The notes beneath the pieces were generated by a model, which searched no databases, had not been told where the DNA came from, and was given only the letters and a program-made list of their open reading frames with translations. A DNA stretch of 64,000 nucleotides, taken from the NCBI GenBank assembly GCA_005656395.1, contig SRSI01000038.1, positions 1,178,001-1,242,000 of the forward strand, read 5' to 3'. The DNA comes from Strongyloides papillosus (taxonomy: Eukaryota > Nematoda > Chromadorea > Rhabditida > Strongyloididae). Below, one piece after another: positions 11,201-20,211 of the stretch (position 1 is its first letter; every line of letters begins with the position of its first letter). Made by a program: the position numbers and the translations under genes.

Positions 11201-12526
11201 ACCATCAATCACCATTCTCATTTTTTCACTACCTACAATATGCACAGGTGAAGATAATACAGGATTATCTACTTGTGATATCTTACCCTCACGTATCTCC
11301 GACATCAAGGTTTCAGCTAAGAATTGCTTCTTCTTTCCTTTCTGTGGATATGATTTGTGTAGGATTTGATTTGGTTCAGAAGTTAATGGGAATGAAACTT
11401 TTATTTTCGGAACTAACACCTCCTCATTATAAACTTCTGGAAATTGTAGTAAACATTTAGCAAGTTTAGAATTAGTTAAATTAATATTTTCTATTTTCGT
11501 AATCATACTACGTCTGTTAGATTGAATTTCTTCTAATTTACTGTAGATATCAATATTTAATAGTTTGGCAATATTCAATGTAATAGTATTCTCCCCTTTA
11601 TCAACAATATGGAAAGTTTCAGAAACCCGTATATCGTTATTCAAAATTGAAACTGATCCTTTCAAGACTCCTATAGAATGAGAGATAGATCCATCATACG
11701 CTTCCATCATAGCTGTTGATTTTTCATAGAACCAACCATGATGTTCTACAGTTGATAAATTAAGAATACTAGCAGTTGCACCTGAATCAATTAACACAAT
11801 AACATCTCTGTTAAATATTCTTACCGCTTCTCGTATCAATGGTGTAGCCGTCAAAGACAAAGGTAGAAGCAATTTCTTTTGTTTAATTGTTTCTATCTTG
11901 GCATTATTTAATGAAAGTGGTTGTTTACCATCAGATGTAGCTGAGGTATCATGTTCCAATTTCTTAACAAAAGTTGTTTTACCATTATTGTTTTTTAATT
12001 TGTTTTTTAAAGTTATGCCAGAACTAAATTTGATATGAGCTTTTACATAAGAATCAATATTTAGCTTCTCGAGTTCACAGAGTTTTTGTTTTAAGTCATC
12101 GTCAGCTTCAAAACCAATCTTGCAAAGTACAGCAACGTCTAAAGGGTCATCGAATTCTTTAAAAGGAAGTAGAATTGTCTTTAAGCGCGTTATATAGCAT
12201 TGAATTGATTCATTAGGAAATTTCTTAGCAGTTTTGAAGGCAATTATAGATTCCAAATCATGTGTTGTCGAATCACATGACATTCTATCACAAAAGTCTT
12301 GAATGTTTGAAATAGTCCATTTTTCCATATCAGAATAATTTTGGAAAAACATATTCTTAGTCATCCCTGATTGGCATTTAAGAAAACATTTTATAAACTT
12401 TGTTGAATTGTCATCTTTGTCAATATCCATGAGATAGAATTCCCTTTGTATATAGCTAAAATAATTATCCTTCCCAGTATATTTATGCAAAGGAATAACT
12501 GTTGCAAGCCCAATATTATTTTCCAT
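8279..12526 (-). CDS. Gag-Pol polyprotein with RT, degenerate RNase H, integrase and a second C-terminal RNase H
   Basis: 1415 residues in one frame, Ty3/gypsy order. The Gag-like N-terminus (about 1-200) lacks a CCHC knuckle. The protease has LIDSGATAS at 246-254. In RT, YKFDFTAAF carries D476 and the active site is FVDD (D540, D541). The following RNase H has TDGC (D690), but the usual TDH motif reads TRTK, so one catalytic Asp is missing. The integrase has H903, H907, C937, C940 for zinc and D967, D1019, E1068; the D-E spacing of 48 residues is longer than the usual 35. A second RNase H at 1258-1400 shows D1264, E1308, D1332, D1393 and a GHKAKTHNEVD motif. The start is the first ATG after the LTR. 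Proteins of this kind copy RNA to cDNA and integrate it. Confidence 0.95.
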   Translation of the reverse strand: MENNIGLATVIPLHKYTGKDNYFSYIQREFYLMDIDKDDNSTKFIKCFLKCQSGMTKNMFFQNYSDMEKWTISNIQDFCDRMSCDSTTHDLESIIAFKTAKKFPNESIQCYITRLKTILLPFKEFDDPLDVAVLCKIGFEADDDLKQKLCELEKLNIDSYVKAHIKFSSGITLKNKLKNNNGKTTFVKKLEHDTSATSDGKQPLSLNNAKIETIKQKKLLLPLSLTATPLIREAVRIFNRDVIVLIDSGATASILNLSTVEHHGWFYEKSTAMMEAYDGSISHSIGVLKGSVSILNNDIRVSETFHIVDKGENTITLNIAKLLNIDIYSKLEEIQSNRRSMITKIENINLTNSKLAKCLLQFPEVYNEEVLVPKIKVSFPLTSEPNQILHKSYPQKGKKKQFLAETLMSEIREGKISQVDNPVLSSPVHIVGSEKMRMVIDGTDVNKVIQPITITLPSIQEMKVKMAGWEIFYKFDFTAAFKSLQVDDGTSYIQTFATQYGYYKSNVLNFGYKVSTSLYVKEMERLFREYDLNDFVLFVDDSVIGSSRKDVAILEEKICRFIKMCSENSLKLNLLKSEWGVEEINFLGFHIDGSGIRVDRKRHEELTNLPKPLTAKMAKSVLGKFGYISQHIVNFSQFLSVLQPKSSEPYSWSDEKEEAWNNLKNNCNNYLQFVCPPEDNLLFIEYLPTDGCMHAHIYFTLDNDFKNKEKKIVSVLMRKLSDIEERYSYVEKELLSLSTIIKTEQYIIRSREIKIITRTKLTFSLLTAHLDDMIKESSRIQRLIGSIIASNISINFHPKPIKIDFNISTDKIQIKSMRLLNYEISTNPTDVISNEVIINDQMNNPRLTDVRKFLENDIGEAGHINENDNKNMKNINIINGIICDGLKPIISSDLLQTLAKKIHNNTHSGESVLQKLISNKYKCNNLASIVKNIVSNCDACMTTRDLKKSRPIAWTKPGRPREIGSFDLFFWDKQTYILFIDHYSNFTYVQKLTSKKSDVIIDFFSRIFSEFPFGLIISDGEISLSAGELEDFFNKQNIPLILNDKVSATSTQHWKTPIYHPSSNGKVEGRIKSIKKKLAKAKTIGIPKADRITWAVNSLNHMPSITVDEKGKTFVTPAQKYFVNDTIKTILTPTLNYHHPTTVYYKRKGPLSSFLSKGTKIGSYGKAISLIKSEGGEQMLIANDFIIPSSNNTSIDNIDDMGSSLEKLFSIDDAEIDDLSNSLLNLSINSPTSESSESFTLNSLKNEEELQKFIQDHPNYLLVDGSASNDPKVQCTRGIGVQGMLNGQEISVGYTNFMKGICTAPRAECMAACMALLIASEEKVPDITLISDCSYIINAIEDQSYINWVKPVNKQKTPHYKTWCTISKLIKKIGNVNVKHIMGHKAKTHNEVDLLAKGMKKGISNEKYLHFLSKL

Positions 12527-12708
12527 TGTCGCTCGGTGATTTGTTAAAATGATGAAATGTTAGTAAAGGTATAGAGTTCTTGTTCTTTTGAAATGAGATT
12601 ACTCCAATAAATTTTGATGAAAAGAGATTTTGATGAAATAAAAAATATAATAATTTTTTATTTTATTGGTCCAGCAGAGTCAAATAGATCGAAATGCCAG
12701 GATCGCCA

Positions 12709-12892
12709 TGCAATAATTTGAGATAATTATTTATTTATATATAAAACTAAAAATATACAATAAAGAATAAAAAAAGGTAACTTACCCAACAGTAGTTGGT
12801 TTAAACTTAAGTTATCTTACAAATCCATGTATATATATATAGAATATACATAGCTATATCAATCAATCACTATGTATTATATATATATAGCA
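12709..12892 (-). repeat. 5' LTR of the 8.0-12.9 kb element
   Basis: 184 bp, nearly identical to 8046-8229 and followed by ATATC at 12893-12897. It supplies the promoter for the minus-strand element. Confidence 0.93.
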
Positions 12893-12897
12893 ATATC

Positions 12898-13945
12898 AAA
12901 AATAATTTCCTGATCTCTCTTCCTCATTTTTTAATATAGGAATTATCTAGCATATGTTAATTTAAAATGTATGGGATTAAATTTTAGATAGTGTTTATTT
13001 AAATATTTTAGATATTTTATATATTATTTAAAAAAAATTAATAAATATTTTTAATTCTATCTGATAAAAAGTAATAATTTATAATCTGTTTAAGAAAAAA
13101 TATTGTAAAAAAAGTAAAAATGTGTTACGGTTTGCGACAAAATGATAAGATGGTAATTCATATATTTAAAAATGAATAAAATTTTATGCAATTTTATTTT
13201 GAAGACTAAAAATTATGGTGTAAGGATATTTTTTTGTGTAAATTTCTCTGTGTGTAGTTTAATTTAAAATAAACTAAATTTTTAAATAACCGCTGTTTTT
13301 CAAATATAAATATTTTTGAAAACAATAATATTCAGAAAATTAAAAACACATGAATTCTGACGGAATATATTTCTTACTCTTTTAATATAATAATTTACAA
13401 TTTGAGTATTTTTTTTACTATTTACAAAAAAAAACATATTTTTAAACAAATTAAGTATATTTTAAAAATAATATTGTACACCCAAGAAGAATTTAGATGA
13501 ATATGAAAAAAATTAATAATTGTGGCTTTTTTGTTTTCATATTTGTTAGTTTACTTTTTAAGAATATTCCATTTCAAAAATTTTGTTGTTACATAAAGTT
13601 ATATTTTAAGATTTTGTGCTTAATGTAATTTTGATTAAATTATTTGGTAAACTTTATTATATTTATTGTTTTATCATGTTTTGCTATTTTTTGTATTATC
13701 GTAATAAATTCATTATTAATACACTTTTCAAAAAGTATAAATAAAAATTTTAAAAGCAATTAAACAATTTTATATAATATATTTCATTAAATTGCTATCT
13801 ATTATCATATTTAGAATACACCTACATGACTTATTAAAAAATTTACAGCAAACAACAATCAAAAACATTCAAGAAAAATAAAAATTGGTGAAAATTAATA
13901 ATATTAAAATAATAACTTATAGACAAATAGATCATTCTATCCATA
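12898..13945. other. Intergenic with dispersed repeat
   Basis: No gene is visible. 13220-13430 is a diverged copy of 15640-15870 in the same orientation, and its start is inverted relative to 7338-7365. This is an old non-coding repeat that I cannot classify. Confidence 0.5.
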
Positions 13946-14019
13946 GATTTCGTGGTGTAGTCGGTTATCACATCTGTCTAACACACAGAAGGTCGGCGGT
14001 TCGAATCCGCCCGAAATCA
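13946..14019 (+). tRNA. tRNA-Val(AAC)
   Basis: 74-nt cloverleaf with acceptor GATTTCG/CGAAATC and discriminator A. The anticodon loop CTAACAC is closed by TCTGT/ACAGA. It is convergent with tRNA-Val(TAC) 112 bp away. Confidence 0.94.
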
Positions 14020-14131
14020 TTCTTTTTGATAAATTGTTAAATTTATTTTGTTGTAAAACAAATTAATTTTTCAAATTCATTCTTTTGAGGTAGAAAATGT
14101 TTGATTTTCTAGTAAAATACTTCAAAAAAGC

Positions 14132-14205
14132 TGGCCATAGCCGGGTTCGAACCGGCGACCTTCTGCGTGTAAAGCAGACGTGATAACCGACTACACCATA
14201 CGACC
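14132..14205 (-). tRNA. tRNA-Val(TAC)
   Basis: 74-nt cloverleaf with acceptor GGTCGTA/TATGGCC (two G-T pairs) and discriminator A. The anticodon loop TTTACAC is closed by TCTGC/GCAGA. Its D arm is near-identical to that of the neighbouring Val(AAC), suggesting an old inverted duplication. Confidence 0.94.
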
Positions 14206-16759
14206 TGAGCATGGGGAAATTTTCTTCTTACAACTAAAATTTCATTTGTTGAAAAATCGTCGAAAAAGTACATAAAAATGACTTTTTTCCATAACTAAAT
14301 ATGAAGTATCTTAAGAATACGAATCCCCTAACTTTTTAAATATTAAATGTGATAAAACAACATTTTATAAATGTTTAAGATTAATTATGAATAATTAATA
14401 TTGTTTTTTCTATCATTTTTGTAAATTTTAAAATGTTTTTAAAACTTTAATAGAGAAAAATTTCTAGAAATTTTTTTTATTTAAAATAAATAAAAATTAT
14501 GTAAAACGAGGGATTTTATAAGAAATATAAGGAGTTTGATAGAAAAAAAGGAATTTGACAGTAAAAAGATTTTTTACATTTGTTAAACCTTATTATTTAA
14601 ATGTTTTAACTATAAATGTTTTAAAAAATGTCTTTATATAATAAAAAATATTCAAACTAGAGATAAAATATTTTTAAATGATTTTAATATTCAAAAAATT
14701 TTCAAGTGCATTTTTTTTAAATTAAAAGGTGTTAAAAGTCAGTAAACAATATACAAATGTACGTAAAATTTAAAAATGATGAAAAGTCTAAGTAAACTGT
14801 CAATTTAACTTAACTTAAAAAATAAATATATCATTATTATATTATTATATGCTATTGTTAATTATATGTTTTTTTAGGTACACATACCAATAAAATAAAG
14901 TTTACTAGTTGATCTTTTTGGTTCACAATAATAAAAAGATGTAGTCTCACTGCATCTATAATAAACAAAGATTCACTAGATAACTTTTAAGCAATTCATT
15001 AACATAAAATTGTATTAATGAGTTAGTTTCGTTTACTATTTAACTCTATCCTCTATATGAGGTGATTAACGACAGCAATGCCTATTAGTGAATGCAACGC
15101 TTTACCTTTAACAAAATATTAACAAAAATAATGTACTATCTTCAAAAAAAGTCATAAAATTATGACAAAATAATTGAAATAACTACTAATGAATCTTATT
15201 ATTTTTATTAAAATAATAAAATATTTTTATAAAAAATTAATTTAAAAACAAAATTGCAAAACAGTTCAAAAAACACAATACTACAATAGCTTACTGCTAA
15301 AAAAACAAACTGGCTAAAAAAAATTGGTTGTACAAACAAATAAAGATTTAAAAAAAACACCAACTTATCATTGTATCCAAAATAATACTCAGAAACACAA
15401 ATAATGCAAAAAAAAATTTGCTGCAAATACTACTAAATGCTACTAGATATAGTTTTTTATTCATTTCTATTACATAAACACTTTTTACTGCCAAAAATTG
15501 ACATATTTGACGATATACATGAAGGGGACCATACTCTAAAGATTGGTCCTAAATGTTGTATAGCAATATTGAATAAAAGTATTTTTGATAATTTAATGAA
15601 AAAATTATCATGATAGAACTTTTTTTTATGAAACTTTTATCAACATGATAATATAAATAACTCTTTTTATACTCTTAATGTAAAATAAGTTAATTTTTTA
15701 TATAAATAAATTTTTTAATTAACTATCATTTTTAAATATAAATATTTTGGAGAATAATAATATTTAAAGCAGTTTCAATTATATGAATCTTAAAAAAAAC
15801 ATATTTTTTACTTTTGTAATATAACAATTCATATGCTAATTACTTTTTTTTACTATTCAAATAAAAAAATACCAAAAATCTCTTTTAAATTGGTTTGTAG
15901 AAGCTTTATAAAAATAAAAAGATTAATAAATACATTTTATTAATTCGATTACAAAGTGACAAAACAGTATATGATAAAGAACTTTTTCTACAATCTTATT
16001 GTTACTAATGTATAAATAACAAACTCAATTTCAATTTTTACTTAAAGATATAACTTTTTTTATAATATAATTTTTAGAATTCAACTCATGTTTTAAAACA
16101 AAATCAATTTTTTTCTATAAATTTAAAAAATATCTATAGGAAATTTAAATTAAATAAGAGATTATTTATGATTATTGTTTTTTTCGTTCATTTGCTAATT
16201 TTTTTCCTAAATGTATTCAATTTTTAAAGTCAGGGGAAATAATATTTTACAACTCCGTGCAAAACACTACCCTGATTTAATTATTTGATAGATCTTATTA
16301 AGTTTTTTTTTTCTATATTTTGGTTATTGTTTGTAATATTGTTAAGTTCATCCATTTTTATAAAATAAAAAAAACGACAATATAAAAACATTTATTTTAA
16401 AAACTAACTCAAAATGGATAAAAAATACTCTTTTATAGCCGCAAAGTGATTAGAATTGTCATCGAAATTGTCATTCACAACAAATATCGTAATAAACTAT
16501 TTTGTAATTTTAGAATACCAGTACGTTTTTAAAAAAAAAGTATAAATGTATTTAATAAGTTAAATGGAAATTAAACTAAATAGATGTAGAAATATTTCAT
16601 CTAATTAAAATTAATACTCATTATTTTATTAAAAATACATCTATATAGCTTAAAATTTATTAAACAACTAAAATAACATTAGTGAATATTAATAGAGGTT
16701 GATGAAGTTTAGTAAGTTTGGTAAAATGTTTTATGGAGAAGAAAGTTGCCCTCGCCGTA
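14206..16759. other. Long AT-rich intergenic stretch
   Basis: No supported gene. A 72-codon minus-strand frame at 15208-15426 is low-complexity Phe/Ile/Cys sequence and is not convincing. 15570-15870 is a diverged dispersed repeat shared with 7230-7365 and 13220-13430. Confidence 0.5.
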
Positions 16760-17602
16760 GCCTTCCTACACTCTGAAGAGAATCCTCACCTTAAGGTGAT
16801 GATTTTAAAAACATCACCTTGAGGTGAGGATTTTGTTTAGAATAAAGTATACAGGGAAAGTGTCTTACGAAGGTGTAACACAACATTGGAATTATATATC
16901 AAGTTGTCAAAACATTGTTATTTCGTAACTTTTTTCTACTAATTTTAACTTATTAATATTTCTATTTTAGGTGTAAATTAAGGAGTGCCGACTAATTATT
17001 TATAAATAGAATAAACTACAAATTAAGATAAGTTTTTTTTTACTTAAAATCTAGGTATTTTTTAGGCAATGCATGGAATTGTTACTTATATTTTAAAATC
17101 AACAGGAATATTCAAGTATACAAGTAAGTTATTGTTTCAGTTAACATTTATAATTGTTTCTAGTTTGCAGGATAGGTGAATCTCACTATTTAGCATGCAG
17201 GTACGATTTATTACCAATCTAGGCAAGTTTTACCACTATATTTATATTTATTATTTATTGCTTTTGTTGTCATTATCTTTCTTATATTTAAAGTTTTAAA
17301 TATTCATTAAATTGTTATATCTTTATTTTATAATAAAAAATCTTAATTATTACTTCTAATTGTTGAAATATAGCTATAAATAAGAACATTGCTATAAACA
17401 GATGTTCTAAGGCATTTTATTGGGGAAAGGTATCCCTTTTGTGTTTTTTTAAAATCATCACCTCAAGGTGATGAATTGGTATACGCACAAAAATCGACGA
17501 AATCATCACCTTGAGGTGATGCTTTCTTTCTGAGTGTAGCTCAGTTGGTAGAGCGTTAGACTTTTAATCTAACGGTCAGGGGTTCGAGCCCCCTGGAGGG
17601 CT
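16760..17602 (+). tRNA. tRNA-Lys(TTT) split by a 768-bp transposon
   Basis: The 5' piece is 16760-16768 (GCCTTCCTA) and the 3' piece 17537-17602. Taking out the insertion and one copy of the TA duplication leaves a 73-nt cloverleaf: acceptor GCCTTCC pairs with GGAGGGC through one G-T pair, the anticodon loop is CTTTTAA, the anticodon stem TTAGA/TCTAA and the T-loop TTCGAGC. The discriminator is T, unusual for lysine. The break falls after position 9, inside the A-box promoter region. The gene in this form should not give a functional tRNA. Confidence 0.9.
16769..17536. mobile_element. Non-autonomous CACT-ended (CACTA-like) element inside tRNA-Lys
   Basis: The ends are CACTCTGAAGAGAA on the left and the complement of CACTCAGAAAGAAA on the right, flanked by the 2-bp duplication TA (16767-16768, 17537-17538). 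Palindromes of the form CATCACCTTGAGGTGATG lie just inside both ends: two on the left (16786-16835) and two on the right (17457-17522), with small variations. The interior has no usable frame. Length, ends and duplication match a deletion derivative of the CACTA-like elements at 30.2 and 51.4 kb, although its palindrome sequence is its own. Confidence 0.88.
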
Positions 17603-17938
17603 TCACTTTTTAAATTATCACAATTGGAAGAGTTAATCTTGTTTTTCAAAATATTAAAATTTTATATTTATGGCCTACTATTTTTGATTTTTGTCTACAT
17701 ATTATATTAATTTTATGAATACATATATGATGTGATTAAAATACTATCAATTATAATTAATTTAATATAATTAAAGTCTTTAGATAAAAAATTTCTGTTA
17801 ACAGTTTTGTTATTCTTAAAAATAATACTATTATAGCAAAAATTAAATAATTGTTTTACGACTAAGAAACATAATAACAAAAATTCTATATATATTTAAT
17901 ACTTATGGTAAAATACTTTAACAAAATAGAAAAATAAA
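17603..17938. other. Intergenic, nothing recognised
   Basis: AT-rich spacer between tRNA-Lys and tRNA-Ser(TGA). A T run just after the Lys 3' end could terminate Pol III. Confidence 0.6.
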
Positions 17939-18020
17939 CGCCTTGAGCAGGATTCGAACCTACGCGGGCAGAGCCCAACAGATTTCAAGTCTGTCCCATT
18001 AACCACTCTGGCATCAAGGC
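17939..18020 (-). tRNA. tRNA-Ser(TGA)
   Basis: 82-nt type II cloverleaf with acceptor GCCTTGA/TCAAGGC, discriminator G, anticodon loop CTTGAAA closed by ACAGA/TCTGT and variable arm TGGGCTCTGCCCG. Confidence 0.95.
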
Positions 18021-18719
18021 TATCCTCGGAATCTTTTTATATTATTTGTGGAAATAGTAATTATTTATAGTAAATAATTTTTAAAACCTGCTAATTTTTT
18101 AGTTTAATGAATGTAAATAACAAATTGAAATAAAACAACTGGTAGCCTACTTTAATAGTCAAGTTAATATTTAAATAAATTTTTACCCTTATTTTACAAT
18201 AATCGTAGAAAAATAACAATTCATATTTTCTTAAATAATTAAGAATTAATATACTACATTTAATGATAGCGTAATACTAATCATAATTCAAAAATGTTTA
18301 TTTATTTAATTTTATTTCACTACTTTTAATGAAATTTTATACATAGAAAATAATGCAACTTAAAGATGTATTTTAGATTATAATCTTATAATTATGTCAA
18401 ATTAATTAAAATTTAAAGCAATTTAAAAACTTAAACAATGTTTTATTAATAAAGCCATATTATTGTTAATTTAAATGTTTGATATTTTAGTTTTAATTAA
18501 ATTAGTGGAATATTATTCTTTTTAGTAGAAAGTCAGTTGAAATTAGTTATAAACATGTTAATAGTAAAAATTAAAATATAAATTTATTTTACTATCAATA
18601 GAAAAGTAAAAATCATAGGTTTAATAATTTTATTTAATAGCCGTAGGGTATTTTAAAAAAATGCGATTTAAAAAATTTATAAATTTTTTGAATTTTGCAT
18701 GCTCTGTAATCCAGATGGA
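18021..18719. other. Intergenic, nothing recognised
   Basis: AT-rich spacer. The last part may be 3' flank of the LINE, whose exact end I cannot fix. Confidence 0.5.
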
Positions 18720-18725
18720 TCCTGG

Positions 18726-18745
18726 GGAACCCCTAAAGGGGTTCC
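18726..18745 (-). other. Perfect hairpin at the LINE 3' end
   Basis: GGAACCCC and GGGGTTCC flank a 4-nt loop, a GC-rich stem in very AT-rich sequence about 95 bp past the last LINE codon. Some LINE reverse transcriptases recognise a 3' UTR stem-loop of their RNA; that role is inferred here. Confidence 0.6.
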
Positions 18746-18840
18746 AAATACAAAAAATTACACTTGAGGTTTTATTCAAACTTTTATTTAAGATAATTGT
18801 ATTTTATTTTTATTTTTATTTTATTTTAAATACGTTCTAA

Positions 18841-20211
18841 TCATATATAAATATAGGGAACAATGTTATTAAGAATAAAATTATACTTGTGTCTAATTAA
18901 ATGAGTAATAGTTAGATTGCTACTATTTTTACCAACACATTTAGATCTTTTAAAGCAATCAAAGTAAGAATCACGCGGTCTACCAATACGTTTCTTAAAG
19001 CCATGAGGGTACCAACATAGACATCTTTGCACTATACCATTTTTGTCAATTTTTTTGTATATAAATTTAATCTTAAGTTTGGCTAAATGACGATTTAAAT
19101 TACATATACCAATTTCCTTATACATATCTTCATTTGACAATTTCTTAAAGGTATTATCATCCTCTTTTATCAACCATTTATCCTCCGGTATTAATTTCAA
19201 TCTGCGAATTATACTACGTTCTACAGATATAAGATTATTCCTTTCAGCTTGTGTTGTAGTTCATGATTGAGCTGCATAACACATGCTTGATCTTATTCTA
19301 GTTACAAATAATAATTTCCTAGCCCTTAGTGAAATGTTGAGATATTTGCTAACGATGTAGAAAGCTTTCCAAGCTCTATTCCTAACTTGTTTTAAAAAGC
19401 ATCTTTTTTCCGTAATAGACACTATTTTTCCTAAATATTCTTCTTCTTTTGAAATTTGCATATCTGCCAAATTCAGTGGGACATGTTTATTCTTTTCATA
19501 TTGAATTGAAAGCTCCTTACTCATTAGAATTTTGCATTTATTCATATTTAATTTCATGCCCACAGGTTGACAGGCTCTAATAAATTTGTCCACCATTAAG
19601 CTCAAATCATTCCAACTATTGGCCAGTAAACATGTATCATCTGCGAAGCATAAGTTAGGTACTTTACTGCCTGTTATGTTCACACCATACTTGAATACCA
19701 TATTATTATTCATAAAGGCATTTCTCATAGCCATTTCTAAATTGAAGTTGTATAATAGCGAACTGATTGGACAACCCTGCCGAATACCTCTTGATGGATA
19801 AATAGTAATATCACTTCCATATTCTGGATTTATTACACATTTGATGTTTACATTTAAATCTTTTAAAATCAGTATTAAAGATTTTTCTATACCGATTTTA
19901 TTAAGATTATACCAAATATATTCTTTATATACAAAATCATACGCTTTTCGAAAATCTAGTAACGCTGTTAGTAAATTTAATTTATATGTATGATGAGTAT
20001 GAAATATGTTTTCCAAACATATTATTGCATCACTACAACTGTAATTTGGTCTGAACTCAAATTGTGTTTCTGATATTTCATTTAATATTTTCTTTTGAAT
20101 TCTGTTTAAAATCATTTTAGCATATATTTTGTACCCATGACTACATATACTAAGAGGTCTGTATGATGATAAGCAATCTTTATTCCCTTTCTTCTTATAC
20201 AAAAAAGACAT
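18841..20211 (-). pseudogene. LINE reverse transcriptase and C-terminal domain, broken
   Basis: Two minus-strand frames (19261-20211 and 18841-19260) share a reading frame and are separated only by a TGA at 19261-19263. The first shows the RT motifs YKKKGNKDC, SSYRPLS, LLDFRKAYD, RGIRQGCPISS and the active site FADD. The second, about 139 codons after the TGA, is basic and contains GFKKRIGRPRD, an AT-hook-like GRP core, plus spaced Cys residues. At its 5' side the frame joins the endonuclease frame through a 1-nt shift in a T run near 20205 (the phrase HPPEWKTVK on one side, SFLYKKKG on the other). In LINEs this enzyme primes reverse transcription at the nicked target. Confidence 0.9.

Larger units (their letters stand above)
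8046..12892 (-). mobile_element. Complete Ty3/gypsy-like LTR retrotransposon with a C-terminal second RNase H
   Basis: Two 184-bp LTRs (8046-8229 and 12709-12892) start TGCA and end AGCA. They are nearly identical; one difference is visible (TTATCC against TTACCC). The element is flanked by the 5-bp duplication ATATC (8041-8045 and 12893-12897). It reads on the minus strand. Directly inside the 5' LTR is TGGCGATCCTGG, a primer-binding site starting with no spacer. Its first eight bases fit the 3' end of an Arg(TCG)-type tRNA plus CCA. No clear polypurine tract precedes the 3' LTR. One intact 1415-codon frame fills the interior, so the insertion looks young. Confidence 0.95.

Noticed and set aside
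15208..15426. 72-codon minus-strand frame as a membrane protein
   Set aside because: Phe- and Ile-rich composition is what random A/T-rich DNA gives; no start context or relative.
16760..17602. Split tRNA-Lys and tRNA-Thr as genes with giant introns or as trans-spliced half tRNAs
   Set aside because: The breaks are at position 9 and in the D loop, not after nucleotide 37. The inserts have inverted ends and 2-bp duplications, and one encodes a transposase.
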